Assembly (NCBI RefSeq): GCF_007741495.1
Contig: NZ_CP036262.1
Location: 1,426,001 to 1,490,000, forward strand
Reading direction: 5' to 3'
Source: Roseimaritima multifibrata
Lineage (GTDB): Bacteria > Planctomycetota > Planctomycetia > Pirellulales > Pirellulaceae
DNA: 64,000 nucleotides
Positions 44,101 through 52,483 of the stretch are shown here, one piece after another. The position numbers were made by a program, and so were the translations under genes. Within the stretch, counting starts at the first letter, position 1. Every line of letters starts with the position of its first letter. Under the pieces are notes generated by a model. It searched no databases, was not told the origin of the DNA, and saw only the letters and a list, made by a program, of their open reading frames with translations.

Positions 44101-44673
44101 TTCGAAAGCCAGCAACGGGCGACGCGAATGATAGTTGTGTTGGCCGGAGTTTCGGTGATCGGGATGTTTGTGGTGCTGTTGATCTTGTTTCCCTCGATTC
44201 GCATTGTGCTGCAAATCTTAAATGCACTTCCCACAGCGTTTATCGGCGGCGTGATGGCACTGGTGATCACCCAGCAAAGTCTGACGGTGGCAAGTCTGGT
44301 TGGGTTCATCTCGCTTGGGGGCATCGCGGTACGCAACGGTATCTTGTTGGTGACTCACTACTTTCACCTAATGAAAGAAGAAGGAGAGGACTTTACAGAG
44401 GAAATGGTTTTGCGAGGCAGTCTGGAAAGGCTTGCACCTGTGTTGATGACCGCGTTGACAGCCGGTATCGGTCTCATACCACTTGTGCTGGGTGGGCAAG
44501 AGCCGGGGCGTGAAATTTTGTATCCCGTCGCCACCGTAATCCTCGGCGGGCTTGCAACATCGACCTTCTGTGAATTTCTGATTCACCCAGGATTCTTCTG
44601 GAAATTCTCTGGCAAGGATGCCGCTCGACTTGCCACGCTTGAAACGGAGGATGATGAATTTGGAATGAAATAG
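41197..44673 (+). CDS. Heavy-metal RND efflux pump (CusA/CzcA family)
   Basis: The 1158-residue inner-membrane pump has the RND pattern: an amino-terminal helix, a large periplasmic loop, the TM2-TM6 block, a second loop and a carboxyl TM block. [32 protein letters not shown] is typical of metal RND pumps. The TM4 relay segment reads [25 protein letters not shown], with Glu and Asp pairs different from the CzcA DFGxxxDGAVVxxEN pattern, so the exported metal cannot be named safely. It exports cations by proton antiport with the adaptor upstream (12-base gap). It is about 100 residues longer than CusA. Confidence 0.93.
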   Translation: [1158 protein letters not shown]

Positions 44674-44748
44674 GCCAACCGTCGTACCGTCACTATTTTG
44701 TCTTTGCCTGCGTCAGAAATTGTCTGCCGAACACTTAAGGAATTTTTA

Positions 44749-45660
44749 ATGAAACTCTCTGCCATCACATGCTCGATCATTTTTTGTGGGCTCATCGGAT
44801 TCACTGGTTGTAAAAAGCAAGAGGAACCCAAAGCGGATCCGGCGGGCTCCGGTTCTGCAGCGTCTGAGGAAGGAAGCCATGTTCATGCCGATGGAACCGC
44901 ACACGCTGCCCATGATGGGCACATGGCAGGCCCGCACGGCGGCACTGTGGTCGATTGGGGTGGCGGAGAGTACCACGTCGAATTTACCGTCGATCACGAT
45001 AAACAAGAAGCGACTGTCTATATCCTCGGATCGGACGAAAAGTCCCCGGTCCTGGTCGACACTAAATCGATCGATCTGAGTATCAGTGATCCTGTCCTAC
45101 AGCTCACGCTCGCCGCGGCCCCTCAGGAAGGAGACCCCGCAGGTGAAACGTCGCGGTTCGTCGGCACTCACGAGAAACTTTCTGTCGTCAAAGAGTACTC
45201 GGGAACAATTGTTGGCGTCATCGACGGAACCCCGTTCTCCGGTGATTTTGAAGAGGAAGCCCATGACGATGGCGAGCATGCACATTCGCACGCTGGGGAT
45301 GATGCATTGGTCTGGGAAGGCGAGCCAAAGAAGCATTCCGGGTTGCTGATTCAGCTTGGGCACCACGGACAACATCTGCACGCAGGTGAAGAAGTCGAGC
45401 CCGCCGTATCGATTGTCCGCGGCGGAAAACCTGTCGCCGACGCCAAAGTCTTTAATGCCTTGGTAAGTGCGGATGGTGAAACCGTTTTGGCAAAAGAAGT
45501 CGCCACCGTTTACGAACCGGCCACGAAGGCGGAACCGGCTCACTACGCACAAGGAGCCCTCGCAATTCCCGCTGGAGTCGCAAAAGTCATCCTCCGCTAC
45601 CGCATCGTCGTCGCGGATGGCGAGCCCGTAACATTCGACGTCCCAGTGGACGTTGAATAG
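44749..45660 (+). CDS. His-rich lipoprotein of the metal-efflux operon
   Basis: The 303-residue product starts with a lipoprotein signal ending GLIGFTGC (Cys about residue 21). A His-rich segment (HVHADGTAHAAHDGHMAGPHGG) follows, and a second lies in the middle (HDDGEHAHSHAGDD, GHHGQHLHAGEE). The rest is beta-rich without a known motif. The HVHADGTxHAAH block also ends the adaptor protein of this operon, so both probably handle the same metal. ATG 44749 is preferred; the frame is open to 44698. It is the last gene of the operon. Confidence 0.8.
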   Translation: MKLSAITCSIIFCGLIGFTGCKKQEEPKADPAGSGSAASEEGSHVHADGTAHAAHDGHMAGPHGGTVVDWGGGEYHVEFTVDHDKQEATVYILGSDEKSPVLVDTKSIDLSISDPVLQLTLAAAPQEGDPAGETSRFVGTHEKLSVVKEYSGTIVGVIDGTPFSGDFEEEAHDDGEHAHSHAGDDALVWEGEPKKHSGLLIQLGHHGQHLHAGEEVEPAVSIVRGGKPVADAKVFNALVSADGETVLAKEVATVYEPATKAEPAHYAQGALAIPAGVAKVILRYRIVVADGEPVTFDVPVDVE

Positions 45661-45800
45661 GTCTTGCTACGCTCTGCCCAGCGTAGTTGCGTCATCACCG
45701 TAGCTACCGTCGCCAGACGGTGGTTCCGGCTGGATGATTGTCACGATGGGCACCACCTCATCAGGCCTTGGCGAAAGAATCCCTCGATTGCCAAACGCAA

Positions 45801-45831
45801 AAGAGCCCACGGTCCATGACCGTGGGCTCTT
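45801..45831. terminator. Bidirectional terminator between efflux operon and outer-membrane gene
   Basis: AAGAGCCCACGGTC-CAT-GACCGTGGGCTCTT is a perfect 14-bp stem with a 3-base loop. On the minus strand it is followed by TTTTGCG, giving a T-run for the gene at 45886-46734. It also lies 140 bases beyond the plus-strand efflux operon, so it can terminate both. Confidence 0.9.
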
Positions 45832-45885
45832 GTTCTGAAGTTAACCGTTCGAAGCACTTGGGGAGAAAAGCCTTCGAGGGAGCGT

Positions 45886-46734
45886 TTAACGCAACAGAGT
45901 CAACGAGAAGACAGGGCCAGCTAGGGCCACGTCGACATCTTCGGGATCGATGCCTGGCACTACGCTTAAGCTGCTGTATTGTTGGTGCTCGAAACCGACT
46001 GCTGCGACCATTTTGACACCGCGACCAAGATTGCGGCTGTAGTCCAGTCCCAAACGCATTTCGGTGATGGGCACGACAGAGTTGTCGATGGAGTTCGCCG
46101 GTGCGTTCATTTTGCCGTACAGTGCGCTATAGCGAGCTCCGGCATAGAAGCCCAATCGGTTGCTGATCGAACGACGTGCTTCTCCGTTCAATGTGAAGCC
46201 CACGCCATCCAATGAACGCGCTCCGGAAGCATTTTCGTCGGTGAAATCGATCGATCCCCAGCGGATACCACCCGAACCCAAGAAATTCCAGTTGTGTAGT
46301 TTCAGGCGGCTGGTTCCCTCGATGTCATACATCCGCACATCGAAATACTCATTGGGAGCTCCGCCGTCGGTATCGTATTTGAAGAAGCGGCCGCGAAGTC
46401 CCAAACCGTGCGCGCCTTCATAGCCAGCTTGTAGTCGGAAGCCTGCTTGGGTGTCGAAATCGTCAAACCATCGGCCTCCACCGCCACCGGCACCGTGATT
46501 GGCGTACAGTGACAACAACGGCAGTTCGAACGTCGCCGACCAGTCTCCGCTCCGATGTGGTCTGCAGTGCCCTTCGCAGACGTCGTAGTCCGCGTGGTTG
46601 ACCAGTTGAATGGGTTCGTCAACAGCATTCAACGCTTCTTTGAAACTGACAGGCTGAGTCGTTTCGTCGGCCTGTGCTGCAACTCCGCACAACATGCCGA
46701 TAGATAGAATCGTTGAAAAAAATAGCTTCTTCAT
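45886..46734 (-). CDS. Putative outer-membrane beta-barrel protein
   Basis: The 282-residue product has a signal peptide (KKLFFSTILSIGMLCGVAAQAD). The rest alternates short amphipathic strands with turns (ATFELPLLSLYANHG, FRLQAGYEGAHGLGLRGRFF, LGFYAGARYSALYG, MRLGLDYSRNLGRGVKMVAAVGFEHQQY) and ends in VFSLTLLR, as expected for an outer-membrane barrel of about 8-12 strands. A Cys/His segment (DVCEGHCRPHRSGDW) follows the signal region. Start is ATG 46734. No specific porin family is recognised. Confidence 0.7.
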   Translation of the reverse strand: MKKLFFSTILSIGMLCGVAAQADETTQPVSFKEALNAVDEPIQLVNHADYDVCEGHCRPHRSGDWSATFELPLLSLYANHGAGGGGGRWFDDFDTQAGFRLQAGYEGAHGLGLRGRFFKYDTDGGAPNEYFDVRMYDIEGTSRLKLHNWNFLGSGGIRWGSIDFTDENASGARSLDGVGFTLNGEARRSISNRLGFYAGARYSALYGKMNAPANSIDNSVVPITEMRLGLDYSRNLGRGVKMVAAVGFEHQQYSSLSVVPGIDPEDVDVALAGPVFSLTLLR

Positions 46735-47421
46735 TGCGACATTCCGTTGTTCGTTGGGGTCATTTGCGCCGGTACACCTGACGCTTTGAGCTCTAGCAAG
46801 GTCGACGCATTGGTGTGTGTTTGTGCACTGCGAAATCGCGGCGTAGTGCAATGCCCGCGATCGTTAGAACATCGCCAATGGTTAAAATCTGACAACGGCC
46901 TGGAAAGTGCCTCGGTAGAGGGTTCGCGGAGGCTCACTGGGCTGGTGGATTTCGTGCGAACGCCCCTGGGGGAAGTGGAATTCACCGGGCTGACTGTATG
47001 ATCTCTTTTTAAATCACCAAACCTTTTTGTTTGGATCATGCAGTGGCCCACATTGGTCGGGTTCTTTCGTTTGTCGATTAAGAACCGTAAAAGGCACTAG
47101 CTCTTGCAGGCTGATTAATGCCCCTCTGTCGCGGCAGAGAAACGCCGCGCTGCCTGCCGTCGGTAAAGGTGCCGTTCGTACCTGATGCTTCTTCGGACTT
47201 CGCCCCTTCTTTGGCGGCGTTGAACGACCGTTCTGAGATTTCGCCACAAGGGGCATCCGAACATGGAATCAGAGACGAAATGACAGGGGGGCGTTTTCGC
47301 GTGGCAAAGCGAATCCGTACGGCGAACTTGAACGGCGAATCCTGTGCATCTGGAGTCGTGATCTTTATATCAGCCGTTCAGTTGTCATGGCGTTCTTCGC
47401 ACCCTGCATGTATTGGTCTTC
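46735..47421. other. 687-base gap, no recognisable gene
   Basis: The gap lies upstream of the outer-membrane gene and downstream of the NhaC gene, both minus-strand. A plus-strand frame at about 47118-47513 runs into the NhaC coding region and has an Arg/Ser/Pro-rich product, so it is judged a shadow. No tRNA, terminator with T-run or repeat family was recognised. Confidence 0.5.
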
Positions 47422-48867
47422 TCAAATCGCCCCAAGGAAGTAGTGCCCTGCTACTAGATAAATGGCTCCCGCCAGCGTTGCGGTTAGGAGGGCATAAGGC
47501 AGCTGGGTGGTGACGTGATCCATGTGGTCGGCGCCTGCGCCAAACGATGCCAAGCAGGTGGTGTCGGAAATCGGTGAGCAATGATCGCCAAACAATGCGC
47601 CTCCGGTGAGTGCACCGATCGTCACCAGCACACTGCTGGAGACAAGATCACCCGACAGGGCCAACGATAGCGGCATCACAAATGGAGTTAAGATCGCGTA
47701 GGTTCCCCACGACGTTCCCGTGAAAAATGAGATCAATGCCGCGGTACCAAACGTCATCAGTGGTAGCAGGCCGGCGGTCATCCAGGGACCAACGCTTGAG
47801 AGCACAAACTGAGGAGCTCCCAATGATTTTGAGATCGAATTAATGCAGTAGGCTGCGGCTAAAATTAGGACTGCGGGCAGGACGGCTTTCATCCCGCTGA
47901 TCGCAACCGACATCCCCTCTTTAACGCTGCTGAAGTGCTTTCCAAGGGCCATCGCAATCGCCATATAACCGATGGCTGCGAGGAACGCCTCCAGGATCAT
48001 CGTCGATCCGATAAACCAGAATGTCCCAAGCGAAATGCCGATAATCATCAGATTGGGAATCAGGAAAAAAAGAAGCAAATTGGGCGTTCCACGATCGCTG
48101 GGCGAAATCAAATCGAATTCGATTCCGGTCAATGGTGTTGCTCCGTCGCGAAGCACTTTGCCTGTCGTTCGGGCTCGCTTTTCGGCTTTTCGCATCGGTC
48201 CAAAATTTGGGAAAATTTGGAATGCGATCAATCCCGCCATGATCACGGTCAACCAACCATAGATGTTGTAGGGAATCGACTGTATGAATACCGCCATTCC
48301 TTGTTCGGCTGTATCGATGGGGCCATAGCCTTGAAGCAGGGCTGCGATATAGACCGCCCAGCCGCTGACAGGAATCAACGTGCAGATCGGAGCGCTTCCC
48401 GAATCAAGGATGTAAGCGAGCATTTCACGTGACACCTTATGCCGATCCGTCAGCGGACGTGTGATCGGCCCGCTGAACAAAGGGCTGAAGTAGTCACTGA
48501 AAAAGACACAACCACCCAGGATCCAGGCAAAACCTGTCGCCGCTCGTGGGGATCGAACTTTCTCCAACGCCCAAGCGGTAAATGCCTGTATCGCTCCGAC
48601 GCGAATGTAAAAGGCAATCAATATGCCGACCGAAAGTTCGATCAACATCACCCAAATAAAGTCTTCGTTCCCCAGCGAGTGCCGCAGCAGTTGCGCCAAC
48701 CCGGAAACCGGATCGTATCCTGCCAGAACCACGCCGACGATGCATCCGATCAATAAGGATATGACGGCGTCTTTCAGCACAAACGCAACGGCCAACGCAA
48801 CCACGACAGGCAGTAACGATAAAAATCCGATCTCAACTTCGATACCCACTGGCGGGTTGCCTTTCAT
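47422..48867 (-). CDS. NhaC-family Na+/H+ antiporter-like transporter
   Basis: The 481-residue membrane protein has about 12 hydrophobic segments. GGALFGDHCSPISDTTCLASFGAGADHMDHVTTQLPYAL near the carboxyl end is the NhaC/ion-transporter signature. GGCVFFSDYFSPLFSGPITRPL and ILDSGSAPICTLIPVSGWAVY carry further family residues. Some members move organic anions or amino acids in antiport rather than Na+ alone. Here the gene follows the opine dehydrogenase gene (52-base gap, same strand), so it may import that enzyme's substrate or export its product; this is inference. Confidence 0.9.
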   Translation of the reverse strand: MKGNPPVGIEVEIGFLSLLPVVVALAVAFVLKDAVISLLIGCIVGVVLAGYDPVSGLAQLLRHSLGNEDFIWVMLIELSVGILIAFYIRVGAIQAFTAWALEKVRSPRAATGFAWILGGCVFFSDYFSPLFSGPITRPLTDRHKVSREMLAYILDSGSAPICTLIPVSGWAVYIAALLQGYGPIDTAEQGMAVFIQSIPYNIYGWLTVIMAGLIAFQIFPNFGPMRKAEKRARTTGKVLRDGATPLTGIEFDLISPSDRGTPNLLLFFLIPNLMIIGISLGTFWFIGSTMILEAFLAAIGYMAIAMALGKHFSSVKEGMSVAISGMKAVLPAVLILAAAYCINSISKSLGAPQFVLSSVGPWMTAGLLPLMTFGTAALISFFTGTSWGTYAILTPFVMPLSLALSGDLVSSSVLVTIGALTGGALFGDHCSPISDTTCLASFGAGADHMDHVTTQLPYALLTATLAGAIYLVAGHYFLGAI

Positions 48868-48919
48868 TCAGTGCATTCTAAAACCGCATCCGTGCACGAT
48901 TGGTGCAGTACGTTGCGCC

Positions 48920-50002
48920 CTACTTCAGCATTTGCGTCAGTTGGTCCGCTGAATGTTCCCCTAGTCCATAGCGGTCCATCGTTCGTGGGGCCTCTGCCAG
49001 ATAGTCTCGGTCCATCAAAACCGAAACGATTTGGATCAGGGCGGAAATATTGGAAACATCGACATTCAATTGTTCACCCAAGGACTTCAGGAAGACCAAC
49101 CCATAGCCAACATCTTCTTGGAAATAGCGGTTATCAAGTTCGCTTTGTGCCTTGATTCCTGCAAATCCTCGAGCGGTCGAGAAACCTTTGTCATAGTCGG
49201 CGATCTGCATGTAGCCTTGTAGGCACCCCAGTTCTGGGTCGGGGATAATCTGCAGTCCCAACTTGCTTCCGATTGCGACCCGTTCTTTGTCGATCGCCTC
49301 CATCAATCGTCCGACTGCGGGTGTGACTCCCTCTTCATAGAAGAAGAAATCGCCGCCGGTGCGTTCAATCAAGGCAGCGTTTAACAGGGTGACCGCTGGA
49401 TGGATTACGGGGTTGCCGTTTTGCAAACTGGTTTGTAAGACGTTTGTCGCCGGACTAATACACGGGTAGACGTCCTTCACACGGCTGAGCACCTGATCGG
49501 TGTTTTTGGCAGGATGAGCCGCCAGAAAGACGCCCGCTTTCAATTTTAGGAAGACGCGAATTTTTCCAGGTTCTGTCAACCGCACGGCATAGGGCAACGT
49601 GGAGGTCTCGGCCACGATAATTCCATCGTTTTCAAGATCGATTTCAGCGGCTTTGACGAATTCAAAGCTGCCGCCGCAAGAACTTGGGCAGATCACCACG
49701 GTTTGCCCTGGGCGTAGATGTGGTTTGCACGCTTCTGCAAAAGGAGCAGTGCTGTAAGCAGGTCCCACAGCAAAGATCATTTCGGCCCCGTCTAGCACAT
49801 GGGCAATATCCGCTCCGGCGTACTCTATCGGCGCAAAACCTTTTAGTTGATCTTCGGAATGGATGCCGCCCGCTTCACTAATAGCGTTAGTATTTTTGGG
49901 AAACCGATCAAAGTCGAACAGTCGTACGGTATGTCCGTGCTGAGAAAAATCAAAGGCCATGGCGCAGCCACCATTGCCGGAACCCAAGATAGCAATCTGC
50001 AT
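48920..50002 (-). CDS. Octopine/nopaline-type opine dehydrogenase
   Basis: The 360-residue protein has the NAD(P)-binding Rossmann start MQIAILGSGNGGCAMAFDFSQHGH and the octopine dehydrogenase catalytic domain: NGNPVIHPAVTLLNAALIE with the conserved His, DFFFYEEGVTPAVGRLMEAIDKER with the Asp/Glu pair. It links or splits an amino acid and a 2-oxo acid by reductive condensation. No nicotianamine-synthase-like gene is nearby, so a metallophore pathway is not supported. The start is ATG 50002; the frame extends 8 codons further to 50026. It lies between the NhaC gene and the XylR-type regulator gene on the same strand. Confidence 0.88.
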   Translation of the reverse strand: MQIAILGSGNGGCAMAFDFSQHGHTVRLFDFDRFPKNTNAISEAGGIHSEDQLKGFAPIEYAGADIAHVLDGAEMIFAVGPAYSTAPFAEACKPHLRPGQTVVICPSSCGGSFEFVKAAEIDLENDGIIVAETSTLPYAVRLTEPGKIRVFLKLKAGVFLAAHPAKNTDQVLSRVKDVYPCISPATNVLQTSLQNGNPVIHPAVTLLNAALIERTGGDFFFYEEGVTPAVGRLMEAIDKERVAIGSKLGLQIIPDPELGCLQGYMQIADYDKGFSTARGFAGIKAQSELDNRYFQEDVGYGLVFLKSLGEQLNVDVSNISALIQIVSVLMDRDYLAEAPRTMDRYGLGEHSADQLTQMLK

Positions 50003-50044
50003 GTCATTTCTTCTTTCGTTGGTCAACGTTGTTGGTCAAAAGGA

Positions 50045-51235
50045 TTATGAATTTCGTTTGCGGTAGGAAAGAGGTGTCTCCCCAAGCATTTTTTGAAATC
50101 TACGGCAAAGCTGCGAAGCACTGGAATATCCGCAAGACGCCGCAATGCGTTCGAGTGTCATGTCAGTATTCGCTAGCTGAGTCTTTGCCTTCTCAAACCG
50201 AACCCTGCGTATTTCATGGCCCAGCGTATGCCCGATTGTCTGCAGGAATAGTTGCTCTAGTGAGCGTCGAGAAATGGGGATCTGGTTTAGGACGTCCGAA
50301 ACATTGATTCCTCGACTGGCATTTTCGCGAATGAACCGAATCGCTTGAACCACTTCTGGACGGTCGTATTTTAGGATGTCCGTCGATTGACGAACCGCAA
50401 CGTGCAGTGGTTGGATTCGAATGGGCTGCCGAGGTGCTGCTGCTCCATCCAGCATTTGGTCCAGTAAAGCAGCCGCCTCAAAGCCATGTTGTTTTGCGGC
50501 CAGTACAATTCCGGACAATGGTGGGCTTGAAATCGCACTAAGCAGGGCATCGTCATCTCCGGTAAGGACGGCAAGGTCCTCAGGGACGCGGAGGTTCAGG
50601 AAGTGACACCACTCTGTGACCAGTCGTCCTTGCCGTCCATCCGCCGTGAATAGGCCTGTGTTTGCTGGTAGTTTCAGTAGCCACTTTCGGATTAAATTCT
50701 GCTGGGATTCCCAGTCATGTTTGAACCATACCTTGTCCTGGAACTTCCAGAATAGATCGCACTCGTGCCCCGCCTGTTGTAGTTTGGCTTGAACCTTCGC
50801 AACACGATGCTGTGAATATTGTGGGTGAGGAGGGTTGAAGCAGGCTAGCTTGTCACGCTCCAGTGATAGTAGGTGTTCGACAATCAAGTCCGCACGCGCT
50901 TCATCATCGGTTACCACGTTCGCAATGAGTGGATTGTAGGTTCCCGGTGTAAGCGTTTCTAAGTCGACGATGGGGATTTTGTAGGCAAGGTGCTGGCGTC
51001 GGCTTTGATGAGAAAGGAACCGTGAAATGATTCCATCGCCTCGCCAGCCAGGCGGCAATTGCAGTTTGCCATTCGAATCACGAGGAGCACACAGCAGTCT
51101 CCATCCACCATGTCGCTTCGCGTATTCAGCGATACCCTCAATCGCGGCAAGGCTCCATGAACCCTCGGGGTCAAACAGGATTGCCACCGATCGTTCACCG
51201 CGCGATGAAGTTGTTTCGGTTCGCGGAATTGCCAT
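50045..51235 (-). CDS. XylR-type AraC-family transcriptional regulator
   Basis: The 396-residue protein has a LacI-like periplasmic-binding-protein sensor domain (VAILFDPEGSWSLAAIEGIAEYAKRHGGWRLL, LAVLTGDDDALLSAISSPPLSGIVL) and a carboxyl AraC-type double helix-turn-helix (IRFIRENASRGINVSDVLNQIPISRRSLEQLF, LERIAASCGYSSASQLCRRFQKMLGETPLSYRK). This is the architecture of the xylose activator XylR. It probably senses a small ligand related to the neighbouring opine, racemase or carboxypeptidase genes. It is divergent from the DUF1559-racemase operon, whose upstream gap holds a tandem direct repeat with 21-bp period. Confidence 0.92.
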   Translation of the reverse strand: MAIPRTETTSSRGERSVAILFDPEGSWSLAAIEGIAEYAKRHGGWRLLCAPRDSNGKLQLPPGWRGDGIISRFLSHQSRRQHLAYKIPIVDLETLTPGTYNPLIANVVTDDEARADLIVEHLLSLERDKLACFNPPHPQYSQHRVAKVQAKLQQAGHECDLFWKFQDKVWFKHDWESQQNLIRKWLLKLPANTGLFTADGRQGRLVTEWCHFLNLRVPEDLAVLTGDDDALLSAISSPPLSGIVLAAKQHGFEAAALLDQMLDGAAAPRQPIRIQPLHVAVRQSTDILKYDRPEVVQAIRFIRENASRGINVSDVLNQIPISRRSLEQLFLQTIGHTLGHEIRRVRFEKAKTQLANTDMTLERIAASCGYSSASQLCRRFQKMLGETPLSYRKRNS

Positions 51236-51342
51236 GGGTTAGCTAGGGAACTGCGGTCATAAGGAGCCTGGTGGAAAAACGAGAGTACTTGCCGGAACCT
51301 ATCTAAGCAACCGTATCGAACGAACTTTGGTGGCTTGAAGGG

Positions 51343-51374
51343 TTGCGCAAATTGCTGTTGTGTTTGCGCAAATT
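51343..51374. promoter_or_regulatory. Tandem TTGCGCAAATT direct repeat, 21-bp period
   Basis: TTGCGCAAATT occurs at 51343-51353 and again exactly at 51364-51374, separated by 10 bases. Start-to-start distance is 21 bp, two helical turns, the spacing of tandem AraC/XylR half-sites. TTGCGCAA is itself palindromic. It lies 108 bases from the regulator start (51235) and 167 bases before the DUF1559 start (51541), in the only sizeable gap of the divergent locus. It is the best candidate operator for the regulator at 50045-51235. Confidence 0.65.
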
Positions 51375-51540
51375 TATTATTGTGGCAAAGCGTATCCAGA
51401 CCTAAGCTTGGTCAACGTGGGGCAGCTGGCATCATCAAGGTAGACCTCGGTTCAAACCGCTACCAAGCCATGGCTTTGTTTCTTTCGTGGAATGTTGCCG
51501 AGCGCCAATTCACTGTCTTCGACGACCTAAAGGTAGGCCA

Positions 51541-52473
51541 ATGCCCTCTGATAAACTCACATCCCGCTCCCGCTATTCTGGGACTCACGGCTTTACGCTT
51601 GTTGAACTTCTAGTGGTTATCGCCATTATCGGAGTCCTCGTTGGTTTGTTGCTGCCCGCGGTCCAGGCAGCTCGTGAAGCGGCTCGGCGGATGAGTTGCA
51701 CGAATAACTTAAAGCAGATCGGTTTGGCGTTGCACAATTACCACGACACCTTTCAAACGCTCCCGCCAGGGTTAATCGATGATTCGAGCAGCCAGTCCAG
51801 TGCGGTTGCAGGCTGGGGATGGTGCGTCTTTATTTTGCCGGGGATTGAACAGTCGGCATTGTTCGATTCGATGCAAGTTAACCAGAAAACACTAAACGAA
51901 CATCGTGGCAGTACCTCCGAAACGGTGACAACGGTCGAAACGACTACGCCAATAGCCGTGTTTGAGTGCCCTTCCGATCCAGGCCCAAGCATCAATGTCA
52001 AGCGTGGAGGGCATGCGAAATCGAACTATGTGGGCGTCTTCGGCAGCGGTTTTTCAACGTCCAGTGCCGGTGGCGGGTATCACGATTCAAATGCGAAAAG
52101 TTCTCAATTTAACGGAATGTTTGCGGGCAATAGTAGGGTTCGTTTTCGAGACATCCGCGATGGTTTGAGCAATACGTTTGCTGTTGGCGAGGTCCAGTCG
52201 GATGATAAGAACGCAGGCGTTTGGGTAGGAAACTTTGGGGCGAATCGTTGGGGAGGCGTATACTTCGACGCCCGGATTGGGTCGCTGATCAATGCGACCT
52301 CCGGGACCAATCCAAGCTGGGCAAGCACCGCCAACTTTAGTAGTTTTCATCCAAGTGGTAGCCAATTCGTCAAGGCGGACGGGTCGGTTGGTTTTGTCAG
52401 CGAAAATATTGACGGTCGAACGTACGAGAATCTAGCCAACCGCAAAGACGGTAACGTGATTGGCGAATACTAG
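51541..52473 (+). CDS. DUF1559 prepilin-like protein
   Basis: The 310-residue protein has a short leader (MPSDKLTSRSRYSGTHG) and the prepilin helix FTLVELLVVIAIIGVLVG, then LLPAVQAAREAARRMSCTNNLKQIGLALHNYHD. The body has WCVFILPGIEQSALFD and the end motif KADGSVGFVSENID. AAAGGTAGG precedes ATG 51541 with suitable spacing. Unlike the other two DUF1559 proteins here, it heads an operon of metabolic enzymes (racemase-like, carboxypeptidase) and a lipoprotein. Confidence 0.95.
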   Translation: MPSDKLTSRSRYSGTHGFTLVELLVVIAIIGVLVGLLLPAVQAAREAARRMSCTNNLKQIGLALHNYHDTFQTLPPGLIDDSSSQSSAVAGWGWCVFILPGIEQSALFDSMQVNQKTLNEHRGSTSETVTTVETTTPIAVFECPSDPGPSINVKRGGHAKSNYVGVFGSGFSTSSAGGGYHDSNAKSSQFNGMFAGNSRVRFRDIRDGLSNTFAVGEVQSDDKNAGVWVGNFGANRWGGVYFDARIGSLINATSGTNPSWASTANFSSFHPSGSQFVKADGSVGFVSENIDGRTYENLANRKDGNVIGEY

Positions 52474-52483
52474 GATCCATGTG

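Noticed and set aside
47118-47513. 131-codon plus-strand frame in the gap beside NhaC
   Set aside because: It runs into the antisense of the NhaC gene, has no Shine-Dalgarno, and its composition is that of a shadow frame.
48920-50002. Staphylopine-like metallophore synthesis
   Set aside because: The opine dehydrogenase alone would fit, but no nicotianamine-synthase-like gene, His racemase of the DAP-epimerase type or metallophore exporter lies beside it.
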